DNA of 64,000 nucleotides, from NCBI RefSeq assembly GCF_029675105.1, contig NZ_JAQQFV010000006.1, positions 124,001-188,000 on the forward strand. The letters are read 5' to 3'. The translations under genes and the position numbers were made by a program. Of this stretch, positions 57,312-64,000 are shown piece after piece; position 1 is the first letter of the stretch; every line of letters begins with the position of its first letter. The notes under the pieces are model-generated. The model searched no databases. It saw only the letters and a list, made by a program, of their open reading frames with translations, and had not been told where the DNA came from. Source of the stretch: Nocardia anocheti. Lineage in GTDB: Bacteria; Actinomycetota; Actinomycetes; Mycobacteriales; Mycobacteriaceae.

Positions 57312-57767
57312 ATGACCGCCCTCGCCCTCGAATCGGGTTATTGGAGTGCACTCGGTGAAGGCGTCGGCGCCATCATCCTGTACTGCCTGATCGGCCTGGC
57401 GCTGATGCTGATCGGCTTCTTCGCCATCGACCTGACCACCCCGGGCAAGCTGCGGGACCTGGTGGTCGGCGGCAAGCCCAACGCGCTGATCGTCTCCGCC
57501 GCGGGCATGATCAGCATGGCCTTCATCGTGGTGTTCGCCGTGCTGGCCACCGGCGGGGTCAACAAGCTGACCGAGGGGCTGATCGCGGCCGTGGTGTACG
57601 GCCTGGTCGGCATCATCGCGCAGGTGGTCTCGGTGCGCATCATCGAGAAGGTCACCGGGATCGATATCGGCCGCACCCTGCACGCCGACACCTACACCCC
57701 CGAGGTGCTGGTGGTCGCCGCCGCGCACTTCGCGCTGGGCCTCGTGGTGGCCTTCGCGATCCTCTGA
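57312..57767 (+). CDS. DUF350 family membrane protein (YjfL-like)
   Basis: A 151-residue integral membrane protein with four hydrophobic spans (about 20-40, 55-77, 88-108, 128-150), belonging to DUF350 (E. coli YjfL): YCLIGLALMLIGFFAIDLTTPGKLRDLV, GKPNALIVSAAGMISMAFIVVFAV, YGLVGIIAQVVSVRIIEKVTG. Function unknown. DUF350 proteins frequently sit beside YjfC-type ATP-grasp genes and are thought to be membrane partners. AAAGGA lies before the ATG. It follows the ligase gene by 30 bp. Confidence 0.87.
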   Translation: MTALALESGYWSALGEGVGAIILYCLIGLALMLIGFFAIDLTTPGKLRDLVVGGKPNALIVSAAGMISMAFIVVFAVLATGGVNKLTEGLIAAVVYGLVGIIAQVVSVRIIEKVTGIDIGRTLHADTYTPEVLVVAAAHFALGLVVAFAIL

Positions 57768-57840
57768 CCTGGTCCGGGTTGACATCGCACAGTGGAGGGT
57801 GGACGCTGGAGACCAGTAGCCCACCGGAGAGGACGTCGGC

Positions 57841-58329
57841 ATGGATATCAGCCCGGGTACACGCGCGTCCGACGCCGAACGCAACGCGATCGTCGCCCAG
57901 CTGGGCACGCACCTGGCCGACGGCAGGCTCGACCTCGCCGAGTACGACCAGCGGGTGGCCAAGGTGTACGAGACGACCACCCGCGACCAGCTCGCCGTCG
58001 TCCTGTCCGATCTGCCCCCGCTGACACCCCAGTCCGATGCCGCCCCGGCTCCCCAGCCCACCAAGCGGATCCCGGTCTGGCAGCGCATCGAGGCGGGCAG
58101 CTGGCTCGGCGTCAGCGTCATCGTGCTCGTCATCTGGGGCCTGGTCAGCCTGACCGCCGGGGAACTCACCTACTTCTGGCCCATGTGGGTGATCGGCCCC
58201 TGGGGCGCGGTCCTGCTGTTCCGCGTCATCACCGGCTGGGAAGCCACCCCCGGCACCCAGACCCACCTGCGCCAGATGCAGAAGCATATGAACCACCTCG
58301 ACCCCCACGGCAAACGCCAACTGCCCTGA
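57841..58329 (+). CDS. DUF1707 and 2TM-domain protein
   Basis: A 162-residue protein. The N-terminal DUF1707 (SHOCT-like) domain spans residues about 7-58 (RASDAERNAIVAQLGTHLADGRLDLAEYDQRVAKVYETTTRDQL). Two membrane segments follow at about 92-112 and 117-135, typical of actinobacterial DUF1707-2TM proteins, and a basic tail ends it. Function unknown; the domain is presumed to mediate membrane-associated oligomerisation. It stands 73 bp after the DUF350 gene. Confidence 0.85.
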   Translation: MDISPGTRASDAERNAIVAQLGTHLADGRLDLAEYDQRVAKVYETTTRDQLAVVLSDLPPLTPQSDAAPAPQPTKRIPVWQRIEAGSWLGVSVIVLVIWGLVSLTAGELTYFWPMWVIGPWGAVLLFRVITGWEATPGTQTHLRQMQKHMNHLDPHGKRQLP

Positions 58330-58404
58330 CCGGCCCCGTACTATCTCAGCAACTTCCTCCACCGCCTGCCGCCTGCCGAATCCTCTGCGCACCTGAGTCT
58401 GGCC

Positions 58405-58410
58405 TAGAGT
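58405..58410 (+). promoter_or_regulatory. Candidate smc -10 element
   Basis: TAGAGT at 58405-58410, about 38 bp before the smc start and between the DUF1707 gene and the GGAAGG ribosome-binding site. No convincing -35 is seen. Confidence 0.45.
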
Positions 58411-58447
58411 CGCGGAGAGGCGGAACAGCGTAGGAAGGTTGCTTTTC

Positions 58448-61400
58448 GTGCATTTGAAGAGCCTGACGTTGAAGGGGTTCAAGTCCTTCGCGTCCGCGAC
58501 CACGTTGCGTTTCGAACCGGGCATCACCTGTGTCGTCGGGCCCAACGGGTCGGGCAAGTCCAATGTGGTCGACGCGCTCACCTGGGTGATGGGTGAGCAG
58601 GGGGCCAAGGCGTTGCGCGGCGGCAAGATGCAGGACGTCATCTTCGCCGGGACCAGCGGGCGGGCCCCGCTCGGGCGCGCCGAGGTGACGCTGACCATCG
58701 ACAACTCCGACGGCGCGCTGCCGATCGACTACGCCGAGGTGTCGATCACCCGGCGCATGTTCCGCGACGGCGCGGGCGAATACGAGATCAACGGCAGCAG
58801 CTGCCGGTTGATGGACGTGCAGGAACTGCTCTCCGACTCCGGTATCGGGCGCGAGATGCACGTCATCGTGGGGCAGGGCCAGCTCTCGGCCATCCTGGAG
58901 TCGCGGCCCGAGGACCGGCGCGCCTTCGTCGAGGAGGCCGCGGGCGTGCTCAAGCACCGCAGGCGCAAGGAGAAGGCGGTCCGCAAGCTCGACGCGATGC
59001 AGGCCAATCTCGCCCGGCTCACCGACCTCACCACCGAACTGCGTCGTCAGCTCAAGCCGCTGGGCAGGCAGGCCGAGGTGGCCCGCCGCGCGCAGACCGT
59101 GCAGGCCGACCTGCGCGACGCGCGGTTGCGGCTGGCCGCCGACGACCTGGTGACCCGCCGCGGCGAGTTGGAGTCCCAGCTCAGCAAGGAGGCGTACGCG
59201 CGCGAGCAGCAGATCACCGTGCAGACCGAACTCGACGCCGCCAATGCCGCGCTGGCCCAGCAGGAGTTCCAGCTGGCCAAGCTCAGCCCCAGCGCCGACG
59301 CGGCCGCGCAGACCTGGTTCCAGCTCTCCGCGCTGGCCGAGCGCGTCAACGCCACCATCCGCATCGCCGGTGACCGGGCCCGCCACCTCGACACCGAGAC
59401 CCCCGTCGGCACCGGCCGCGACCCCGAACAGCTCGAGGCCGAGGCCGACCGCGTCGAGGCCGAGGAAGCCGAGCTGCGCTACGCGGTGGAGATGGCCGCC
59501 GAGACCCTGGAGGCGGCCCGCGAGGCGCTCGCCGATCGCGAGCACGCCGCCAAGGCCGCCGAGCAGGCGCACCTGGCCGCCGTGCGCGCCATCGCCGACC
59601 GGCGCGAGGGCCTGGCCCGGCTGTCCGGCCAGGTCGACACCCTGCGCACCCGGGCCCAGTCGGTGGACGCCGAGATCGCCCGCCTCTCGGTCGCCATCGC
59701 CGACGCACGGCACCGCGGCGAGACCGCCCAGGTCGAATACGACGCCGTGCAGGACGAACTCGGCGAACTGGACGCGGGGGAGAAGGGCCTCGACGCCCAG
59801 CACGAACACGCCGTCGCGGCGCTGGAGCTGGCCGACGAACGCGTGCGCGAACTGCGCGAACAGGACCGGGAGGCGAGCAAACTGGTCGCCCGGCTCGGCG
59901 CGCGCATCGAGGCGCTGGGCATGAACCTGGCCCGCAAGGACGGCGCGGCCTGGCTGCTCGAACACGGCATCGGTGGGCTCGGCGGACGGTTGTCGGGTGA
60001 GTTGCGAGTGCGGGCCGGGTTCGAGTCCGCGGTCGCCGCGCTGCTCGGCCCGCTCGCCGACGCCGTCACCGCCGAGACCGTCACCGCCGCCGACGCGGCC
60101 GTGCGCGAACTGCGCTCCGGGGACGGCGGCCGAGTGGCCTTCGTCTTCGCGACCGAGGGTGTGGTCCCCACCGAGCCGGGTGCGCTGCCTGCGGGCGCGA
60201 CCTGGCTGGCCGAGGTCATCGACGGGGCCGAGCGGGTGGGTCCCGCGCTCGCCGCGCTCACGGCGGGAGTCGCCGTCGTCGACGATCTGGCCGCCGCCAC
60301 CGCGCTGGTCGCGCGACGTCCGGAACTGCGGGTCGTCACCCGCGACGGTGACCTGGCCGGTTCGGGCTGGATCGTCGGCGGCTCGGAGCGCATGCCCAGC
60401 CAGCTCGAGGTGCAGGCCGAGATCGACGCCGCCACCGCCGAACTGGCCGCCGCGCAGCGCCGCGCCGACGAACTCGAGGCCGCGCTGGCCGGGGCGCTGG
60501 CCGAACAGACCGACCGCAAGGAGTCGGCCAACCACGCCCTGATGGCACTGCACGAATCCGATCAGGCGCTGCTGGCCATCTACGACCGGCTCGCCCGCGT
60601 CGGCCAGGCCGCGCGCGCCGCCCAGACCGAGGGCGAACGGCTCACCGGGCAGCGCGCCGAGGCCGAGGCCGCCCGGGAGAAGTCCCTGGCCTCGCTCGCC
60701 GAACTCGAGGACCGGTTGCGGCACGCCGAGATCGAACACGACGGTGACGACGACAGCTTCGGCGCCGCGAGCACCGAGACCGCCGGACGCGCCAGGGAAG
60801 AGGCCGCCGCCGCGCTGGCCGAGGCCCGCACCATGGAGGTCGAGGCCCGGCTGGCCGTGCGCACCGCTGAGGAACGCGCGGAATCGGTGCGCGGCAAAGC
60901 CGATTCGCTGCGTCGCGCCGCCCGTGCCGAACGCGAGGCCAGGGCCCGCGCCGAACGCGCCCAGGCCGCCCGCCGCCGGGCCGCCGCCGTGGCCGCCGCG
61001 GTCGCCGACTCGGGGGCGAAGATCGCCCACGAGCTCGAACAGGTCGTCGCCGCCGCGGCCGCGCGCCGCGACGAACTGGTGCGCAGGCGCGGGGAGTGCG
61101 CCGCCGCGCTCGAACAGGTGAAGGAACGGGCGCGGGTGCTCACCACCCAGCTGGCCCAGCTCACCGACGCCGTGCATCGCGACGAGGTCGCCAAGGCCCA
61201 GGCCGCCCTGCGGATCGAACAGCTCGAGACCACCATCGCCGAACAGTTCGGCATCGCCCTGGCCGACCTGGTCGCCGAATACGGCCCCGACGTGCCGCTG
61301 CCGCCCTCGGCCCTCGAACTGCAGGAGTACGAGGACGCCAAGGAACGCGGCGAACAGGTCAGCGCACCGCAGCCGATGCCCTACGACCGGGCCACCCAGG

Positions 61401-62086
61401 AACGCCGCGCCAAGCGCGCCGAGAAGGATCTCACCACCCTCGGCAAGGTGAACCCCCTTGCCCTCGAGGAGTTCGCCGCGCTCGAGGAGCGCTACAACTT
61501 CCTGGCCACCCAGCTCGAGGACGTCAAGAACGCGCGCAAGGACCTCCTCGACGTGGTCGCCGAGGTCGACGCGCGCATCCTGCAGGTCTTCACCGAGGCC
61601 TACGCGGATGTGGAGCGCGAGTTCGTCGGCGTCTTCGCCAAACTGTTCCCCGGTGGCGAGGGCAGGCTGGTGCTCACCGACCCCTCCGACATGCTCACCA
61701 CCGGCATCGAGGTCGAGGCGCGGCCGCCCGGCAAGAAGGTCAAGCGCCTGTCGCTGCTCTCCGGCGGCGAGAAGTCGCTGACCGCGGTGGCGCTGCTGGT
61801 CAGCATCTTCCGGGCGCGCCCGTCCCCGTTCTATGTGATGGACGAAGTCGAGGCGGCCCTCGACGACACCAACCTGCGCCGCCTGATCGGCCTGTTCGAG
61901 CAACTGCGCGAGAAGAGCCAGCTCATCGTGATCACCCACCAGAAGCCGACCATGGAGATCGCCGACGCCCTCTACGGCGTGAGCATGCGCGGCGACGGCA
62001 TCACCCAGGTGATCTCCCAGCGCCTCAACCGGGTGGACACGACACCGGCGGCGGAAGCGCAATCGGTGGGCGCCCCGGCGAGCTAG
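58448..62086 (+). CDS. smc: Chromosome segregation protein SMC
   Basis: Condensin ATPase of chromosome organisation; 1212 residues. The N-terminal ATPase half has Walker A GPNGSGKS at 31-38 and RGGKMQDVIFAGTSGRAPLGRAEV. Two long coiled coils flank a hinge (about residues 510-660: GLGGRLSGELRVRAGFESAVAALLG). The C-terminal half has signature LSGGEK at 1104-1109 and Walker B YVMDEVEAALDDTN. GTG 58448 is chosen because GGAAGG lies ten bases before it and homologues start xxLKSLTLKGFKSFA; the TTG three codons upstream is too close to that site. In M. tuberculosis smc directly follows acyP. Confidence 0.96.
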   Translation: MHLKSLTLKGFKSFASATTLRFEPGITCVVGPNGSGKSNVVDALTWVMGEQGAKALRGGKMQDVIFAGTSGRAPLGRAEVTLTIDNSDGALPIDYAEVSITRRMFRDGAGEYEINGSSCRLMDVQELLSDSGIGREMHVIVGQGQLSAILESRPEDRRAFVEEAAGVLKHRRRKEKAVRKLDAMQANLARLTDLTTELRRQLKPLGRQAEVARRAQTVQADLRDARLRLAADDLVTRRGELESQLSKEAYAREQQITVQTELDAANAALAQQEFQLAKLSPSADAAAQTWFQLSALAERVNATIRIAGDRARHLDTETPVGTGRDPEQLEAEADRVEAEEAELRYAVEMAAETLEAAREALADREHAAKAAEQAHLAAVRAIADRREGLARLSGQVDTLRTRAQSVDAEIARLSVAIADARHRGETAQVEYDAVQDELGELDAGEKGLDAQHEHAVAALELADERVRELREQDREASKLVARLGARIEALGMNLARKDGAAWLLEHGIGGLGGRLSGELRVRAGFESAVAALLGPLADAVTAETVTAADAAVRELRSGDGGRVAFVFATEGVVPTEPGALPAGATWLAEVIDGAERVGPALAALTAGVAVVDDLAAATALVARRPELRVVTRDGDLAGSGWIVGGSERMPSQLEVQAEIDAATAELAAAQRRADELEAALAGALAEQTDRKESANHALMALHESDQALLAIYDRLARVGQAARAAQTEGERLTGQRAEAEAAREKSLASLAELEDRLRHAEIEHDGDDDSFGAASTETAGRAREEAAAALAEARTMEVEARLAVRTAEERAESVRGKADSLRRAARAEREARARAERAQAARRRAAAVAAAVADSGAKIAHELEQVVAAAAARRDELVRRRGECAAALEQVKERARVLTTQLAQLTDAVHRDEVAKAQAALRIEQLETTIAEQFGIALADLVAEYGPDVPLPPSALELQEYEDAKERGEQVSAPQPMPYDRATQERRAKRAEKDLTTLGKVNPLALEEFAALEERYNFLATQLEDVKNARKDLLDVVAEVDARILQVFTEAYADVEREFVGVFAKLFPGGEGRLVLTDPSDMLTTGIEVEARPPGKKVKRLSLLSGGEKSLTAVALLVSIFRARPSPFYVMDEVEAALDDTNLRRLIGLFEQLREKSQLIVITHQKPTMEIADALYGVSMRGDGITQVISQRLNRVDTTPAAEAQSVGAPAS

Positions 62087-62161
62087 CCACCGCCGCGGTC
62101 CGTCGAGTTCGTGCCTGTCGTCACAGCCGGGGCCTACGCGTCGGCCGAGTTCCCCGTCCGT

Positions 62162-63070
62162 TCAGTGCGCGGGCACCGCGTCGATTCGATGCCGGATCCG
62201 CTCGGCGGCGCCCCGGGCCAGCCAGTCGGACAGGCTCGTCAGACCCGGGTACAGCGCTCGCAGGGCGGGAATGTCGGCGTGCCAGCCGCCGGTCTGTCGG
62301 GACAACCGCCAGACATTGCCGAGCTGCGGACCGATCGCGTCGGCCTCGGCTTCGGTCGCTTCGCGGTAGTGCACCGGGCGTCCGGTGGCCCGGCCGATGA
62401 CGGTTGCCGCGTCGACCGGGGTGATCGCCTCGCCCGCCAGGTCCAGCGTGCGGCCGTGCCAGCCGTCGGGGTCGGCGAAGGCCAGCGCGGCGATGGCGGC
62501 GATGTCGTCGACGGCGATCATCTGCAGCGGGCGGTCGGCGGGGAACAGGTGATAGTGCTCGCCGCCGGGGCGCACACCGTCGACCGGACTGCCCTGCAAC
62601 AGGTAGTTCTCCATGAAGCGGACCGGGCGCAGCAGGGTGTAGCGCAGCCCGGACGCGGCGACCGACTCCTCGATGCGCACTTTGCCCTGCATACCCCAGG
62701 ACTTCGGGTCGCCCGCCGAGGCGACGCCGGTGAACACGATCTGTTCGACACCGGCCGCCACCGCCGCCTCGACGACGGCGATGCCGTGGCGGGCCTCGTC
62801 GGTGATGTCCCAGCCGTCACCGGTGTAGGTCGCGACGGGGACCAGGAAGACGGCCCTGGTGCCGGTGACGGCCGCGCGCAGGGCCGCCGCGTCCTCGAAG
62901 GTGCCGACGGCGAGTTCGGCACCGGCGGTGGCCAGGGCCCGCGCGCCGTCGGAGTCGGCGTCGCGCACCAGGGCGCGGACCGGGTGGCCGTCGGCGAGGA
63001 GCCTGCGCGCGGTCGCGCCGCCCTGCTGACCGGTCGCGCCGGTGACCAGGACGGGAAGTTCGGAGATCAT
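62162..63070 (-). CDS. NmrA-like NAD(P)-binding oxidoreductase
   Basis: A 302-residue atypical short-chain dehydrogenase. Rossmann motif VLVTGATGQQGGATARRLLADG (residues 7-28), then RALVRDADSDGARALATAGAELAVGTFED and FLVPVATYTG. The sequence IVFTGVASAGDPKSWG lacks the Tyr-x-x-x-Lys catalytic pair, placing it with NmrA-type proteins that act as redox sensors or quinone/NADPH-linked reductases. Substrate unknown. It is divergent from a TetR gene 112 bp away, with a palindrome in between, and is the likely target of that regulator. Confidence 0.86.
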   Translation of the reverse strand: MISELPVLVTGATGQQGGATARRLLADGHPVRALVRDADSDGARALATAGAELAVGTFEDAAALRAAVTGTRAVFLVPVATYTGDGWDITDEARHGIAVVEAAVAAGVEQIVFTGVASAGDPKSWGMQGKVRIEESVAASGLRYTLLRPVRFMENYLLQGSPVDGVRPGGEHYHLFPADRPLQMIAVDDIAAIAALAFADPDGWHGRTLDLAGEAITPVDAATVIGRATGRPVHYREATEAEADAIGPQLGNVWRLSRQTGGWHADIPALRALYPGLTSLSDWLARGAAERIRHRIDAVPAH

Positions 63071-63096
63071 GTCGGAGGGTTCCGTTCGTCGTCGCT

Positions 63097-63122
63097 AGAA
63101 TCGGGTCGGTCGACCCGTATTC
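63097..63122. promoter_or_regulatory. Candidate TetR operator between NmrA-like and TetR genes
   Basis: CGGGTCG-GT-CGACCCG at 63102-63117 is a perfect 7+7 inverted repeat. GAAT and ATTC further out extend it imperfectly to 63097-63122. It lies 27-52 bp upstream of the NmrA-like start and 60-86 bp upstream of the TetR start. The same core, GTCGGTCGAC, recurs at 63942-63951. Confidence 0.6.
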
Positions 63123-63182
63123 CGGACGGTACGGGCGCCGGGGCCGTGGTGGCCAGGCCGATCGGGGAGAGGGCGTAACGAA

Positions 63183-63941
63183 ATGACGGTCCAGGACGTC
63201 ACCGATGCCGTCGGTCCGGCGGGCCGGGCGGACGCGCGCCGCAATCGCGCGCTCGTGCTCGCGGCCGCGCAGCGCGTGCTGGCCGAGCGGGGCGCCTCGG
63301 TGTCGCTGGCCGAGGTCGCGCGCCGCGCCGGTGTCGGCGCGGGCACCGTGCACCGGCACTTCCCGACGAAAACCGATCTGCTGGAAGCGGTCATGCAGCA
63401 GCGGGTGGACCGCCTGGCCGCGCTCGCCGCCGAACAGCTCGCCGCGCCCGATCCCGGCGTCGCGTTCTTCACGCTGTGCAGGCACGTCGTCCTGACGACG
63501 CCCGCCAATCGTGACCTGTGCGACCTGGTGCAATCCGACGACGGCTGGCCGCGAGCGCTCCTGCGCGAGGCGGGCGAGCGCTTCCACCGCGCGCTGGGCG
63601 CCCTGCTGGCGGCCGCTCAGCGCCACGGCGCGGTCCGGACCGACGTGACGGTGACCGAGGTGCTCGATCTCTTCACCGGATGTGTTGCGATCCAACGACA
63701 TCGAGCGGGCAGTCCCACGCTGGCACCGGCCGCCGCGCTCATCCTCGACGCCCTGCGCACCGCGCGGCCTCCCGTGACGGAACCCGGCCGAACTGTCCGT
63801 AACGAAACGGCGGACGGTGACGAAACTCCGACGCACTGCCCGGTCTGCGGTGCCAGCGTCCACCGATCCGGCACCGGCCGCCCGGCCCGCTACTGTTCCC
63901 CGGCCTGCCGCCAGCGAGCGCACCGCCGCCGTCACCCCTGA
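63183..63941 (+). CDS. TetR-family regulator with C-terminal cysteine-rich tail
   Basis: A 252-residue protein. The TetR helix-turn-helix is at residues about 17-63 (RRNRALVLAAAQRVLAERGASVSLAEVARRAGVGAGTVHRHFPTKTDLLEAV), followed by the ligand-binding domain to about residue 195. An unusual extra C-terminus, residues about 215-252, carries CPVCG, GRPARYCSPACRQRAHRRRHP, a putative zinc-binding basic motif that occurs at protein ends in actinobacteria. GGGGAGAGGG lies upstream of the ATG. It is likely to repress the divergent NmrA-like gene and itself. The tail could bind metal, DNA or RNA. Confidence 0.85.
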   Translation: MTVQDVTDAVGPAGRADARRNRALVLAAAQRVLAERGASVSLAEVARRAGVGAGTVHRHFPTKTDLLEAVMQQRVDRLAALAAEQLAAPDPGVAFFTLCRHVVLTTPANRDLCDLVQSDDGWPRALLREAGERFHRALGALLAAAQRHGAVRTDVTVTEVLDLFTGCVAIQRHRAGSPTLAPAAALILDALRTARPPVTEPGRTVRNETADGDETPTHCPVCGASVHRSGTGRPARYCSPACRQRAHRRRHP

Positions 63942-63954
63942 GTCGGTCGACTCA
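63939..63954. promoter_or_regulatory. Second palindrome related to the TetR operator
   Basis: TGAGTCG-GT-CGACTCA, perfect 7+7 with the same 2-nt centre and the same GTCGGTCGAC core as the palindrome at 63102-63117. It begins at the stop codon of the TetR gene. It may be a second operator for the gene beyond the window edge, or a short terminator stem. Confidence 0.45.
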
Positions 63955-64000
63955 CCACGCCCGCACCGCCTGTGCCGGTCCGAACACCGGCCGAACCGCG

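Noticed and set aside
58346..62062. A 1238-codon minus-strand frame opposite smc
   Set aside because: The Leu/Gly/Arg-rich, repeat-like sequence mirrors the coiled-coil codons of smc; it has no ribosome-binding site and no recognisable domain.

Overview
The window is GC-rich chromosomal DNA of a Mycobacteriales actinomycete, most likely Nocardia or a close relative. The evidence is gene content and order, leaderless-looking starts, a HupB with a long Lys/Ala tail, SepIVA, a CofC/FbiD step for F420 and an LtbR-type IclR regulator. From memory, much of the order follows M. tuberculosis from about Rv2996c (serA1) to Rv2922c (smc), inverted and interrupted by lineage-specific blocks. No insertion sequence, prophage, CRISPR array or rRNA was seen.

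Layout. 1-10 kb: end of serA, leuB, an Uma2-type nuclease gene, an MFS exporter, a fumarylacetoacetate hydrolase family gene, gltX with tRNA-Gln and tRNA-Glu, the leucine regulator, leuC and leuD. 10-19 kb: hupB, the cofC-ppk-mutT1 operon on the minus strand, gpsA-ddl, a DUF3515 protein, thiL-ung and a small secreted protein. 19-27 kb: a crotonase, a GNAT acetyltransferase, rpmB, a DhaL/FakA-like protein with recG, and a RamB/PrpR-like regulator. 27-38.8 kb: metE behind a cobalamin riboswitch, pyc-rsmD-coaD, a GtrA-like protein, sepIVA, DUF177-rpmF-rnc and mutM. 38.8-54.5 kb is an accessory block: HxlR regulator and tautomerase, a RibD-like reductase and PHP hydrolase, a membrane-anchored PstS-like protein, a glycosyltransferase with a debranching-type glycosidase, and the complete kdp potassium system, including kdpF and a 27-residue ORF ahead of it. 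54.6-62.1 kb: OsmC and acylphosphatase, then a three-gene module resembling E. coli yjfM/yjfC/yjfL, a DUF1707 protein and smc. The end holds a divergent NmrA-like/TetR pair.

The strongest regulatory observation is an operator-like palindrome, TCTCAA-N3-TTGAGA, present both in the ltbR-leuC intergenic region and just upstream of the MFS gene 3.6 kb away. It suggests that the transporter belongs to the leucine regulon. Other points are a B12 riboswitch with a possible competing hairpin, a 10-bp-period direct repeat between the divergent kdp operons, a KdpC with a four-cysteine insertion, the yjf-like module wedged into the acyP-smc pair, and two palindromes sharing a 10-bp core that flank the TetR gene.

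Limits: functions rest on motif recognition by eye. Operators, promoters and terminators are pattern-based. No alignments, folding or database searches were run.
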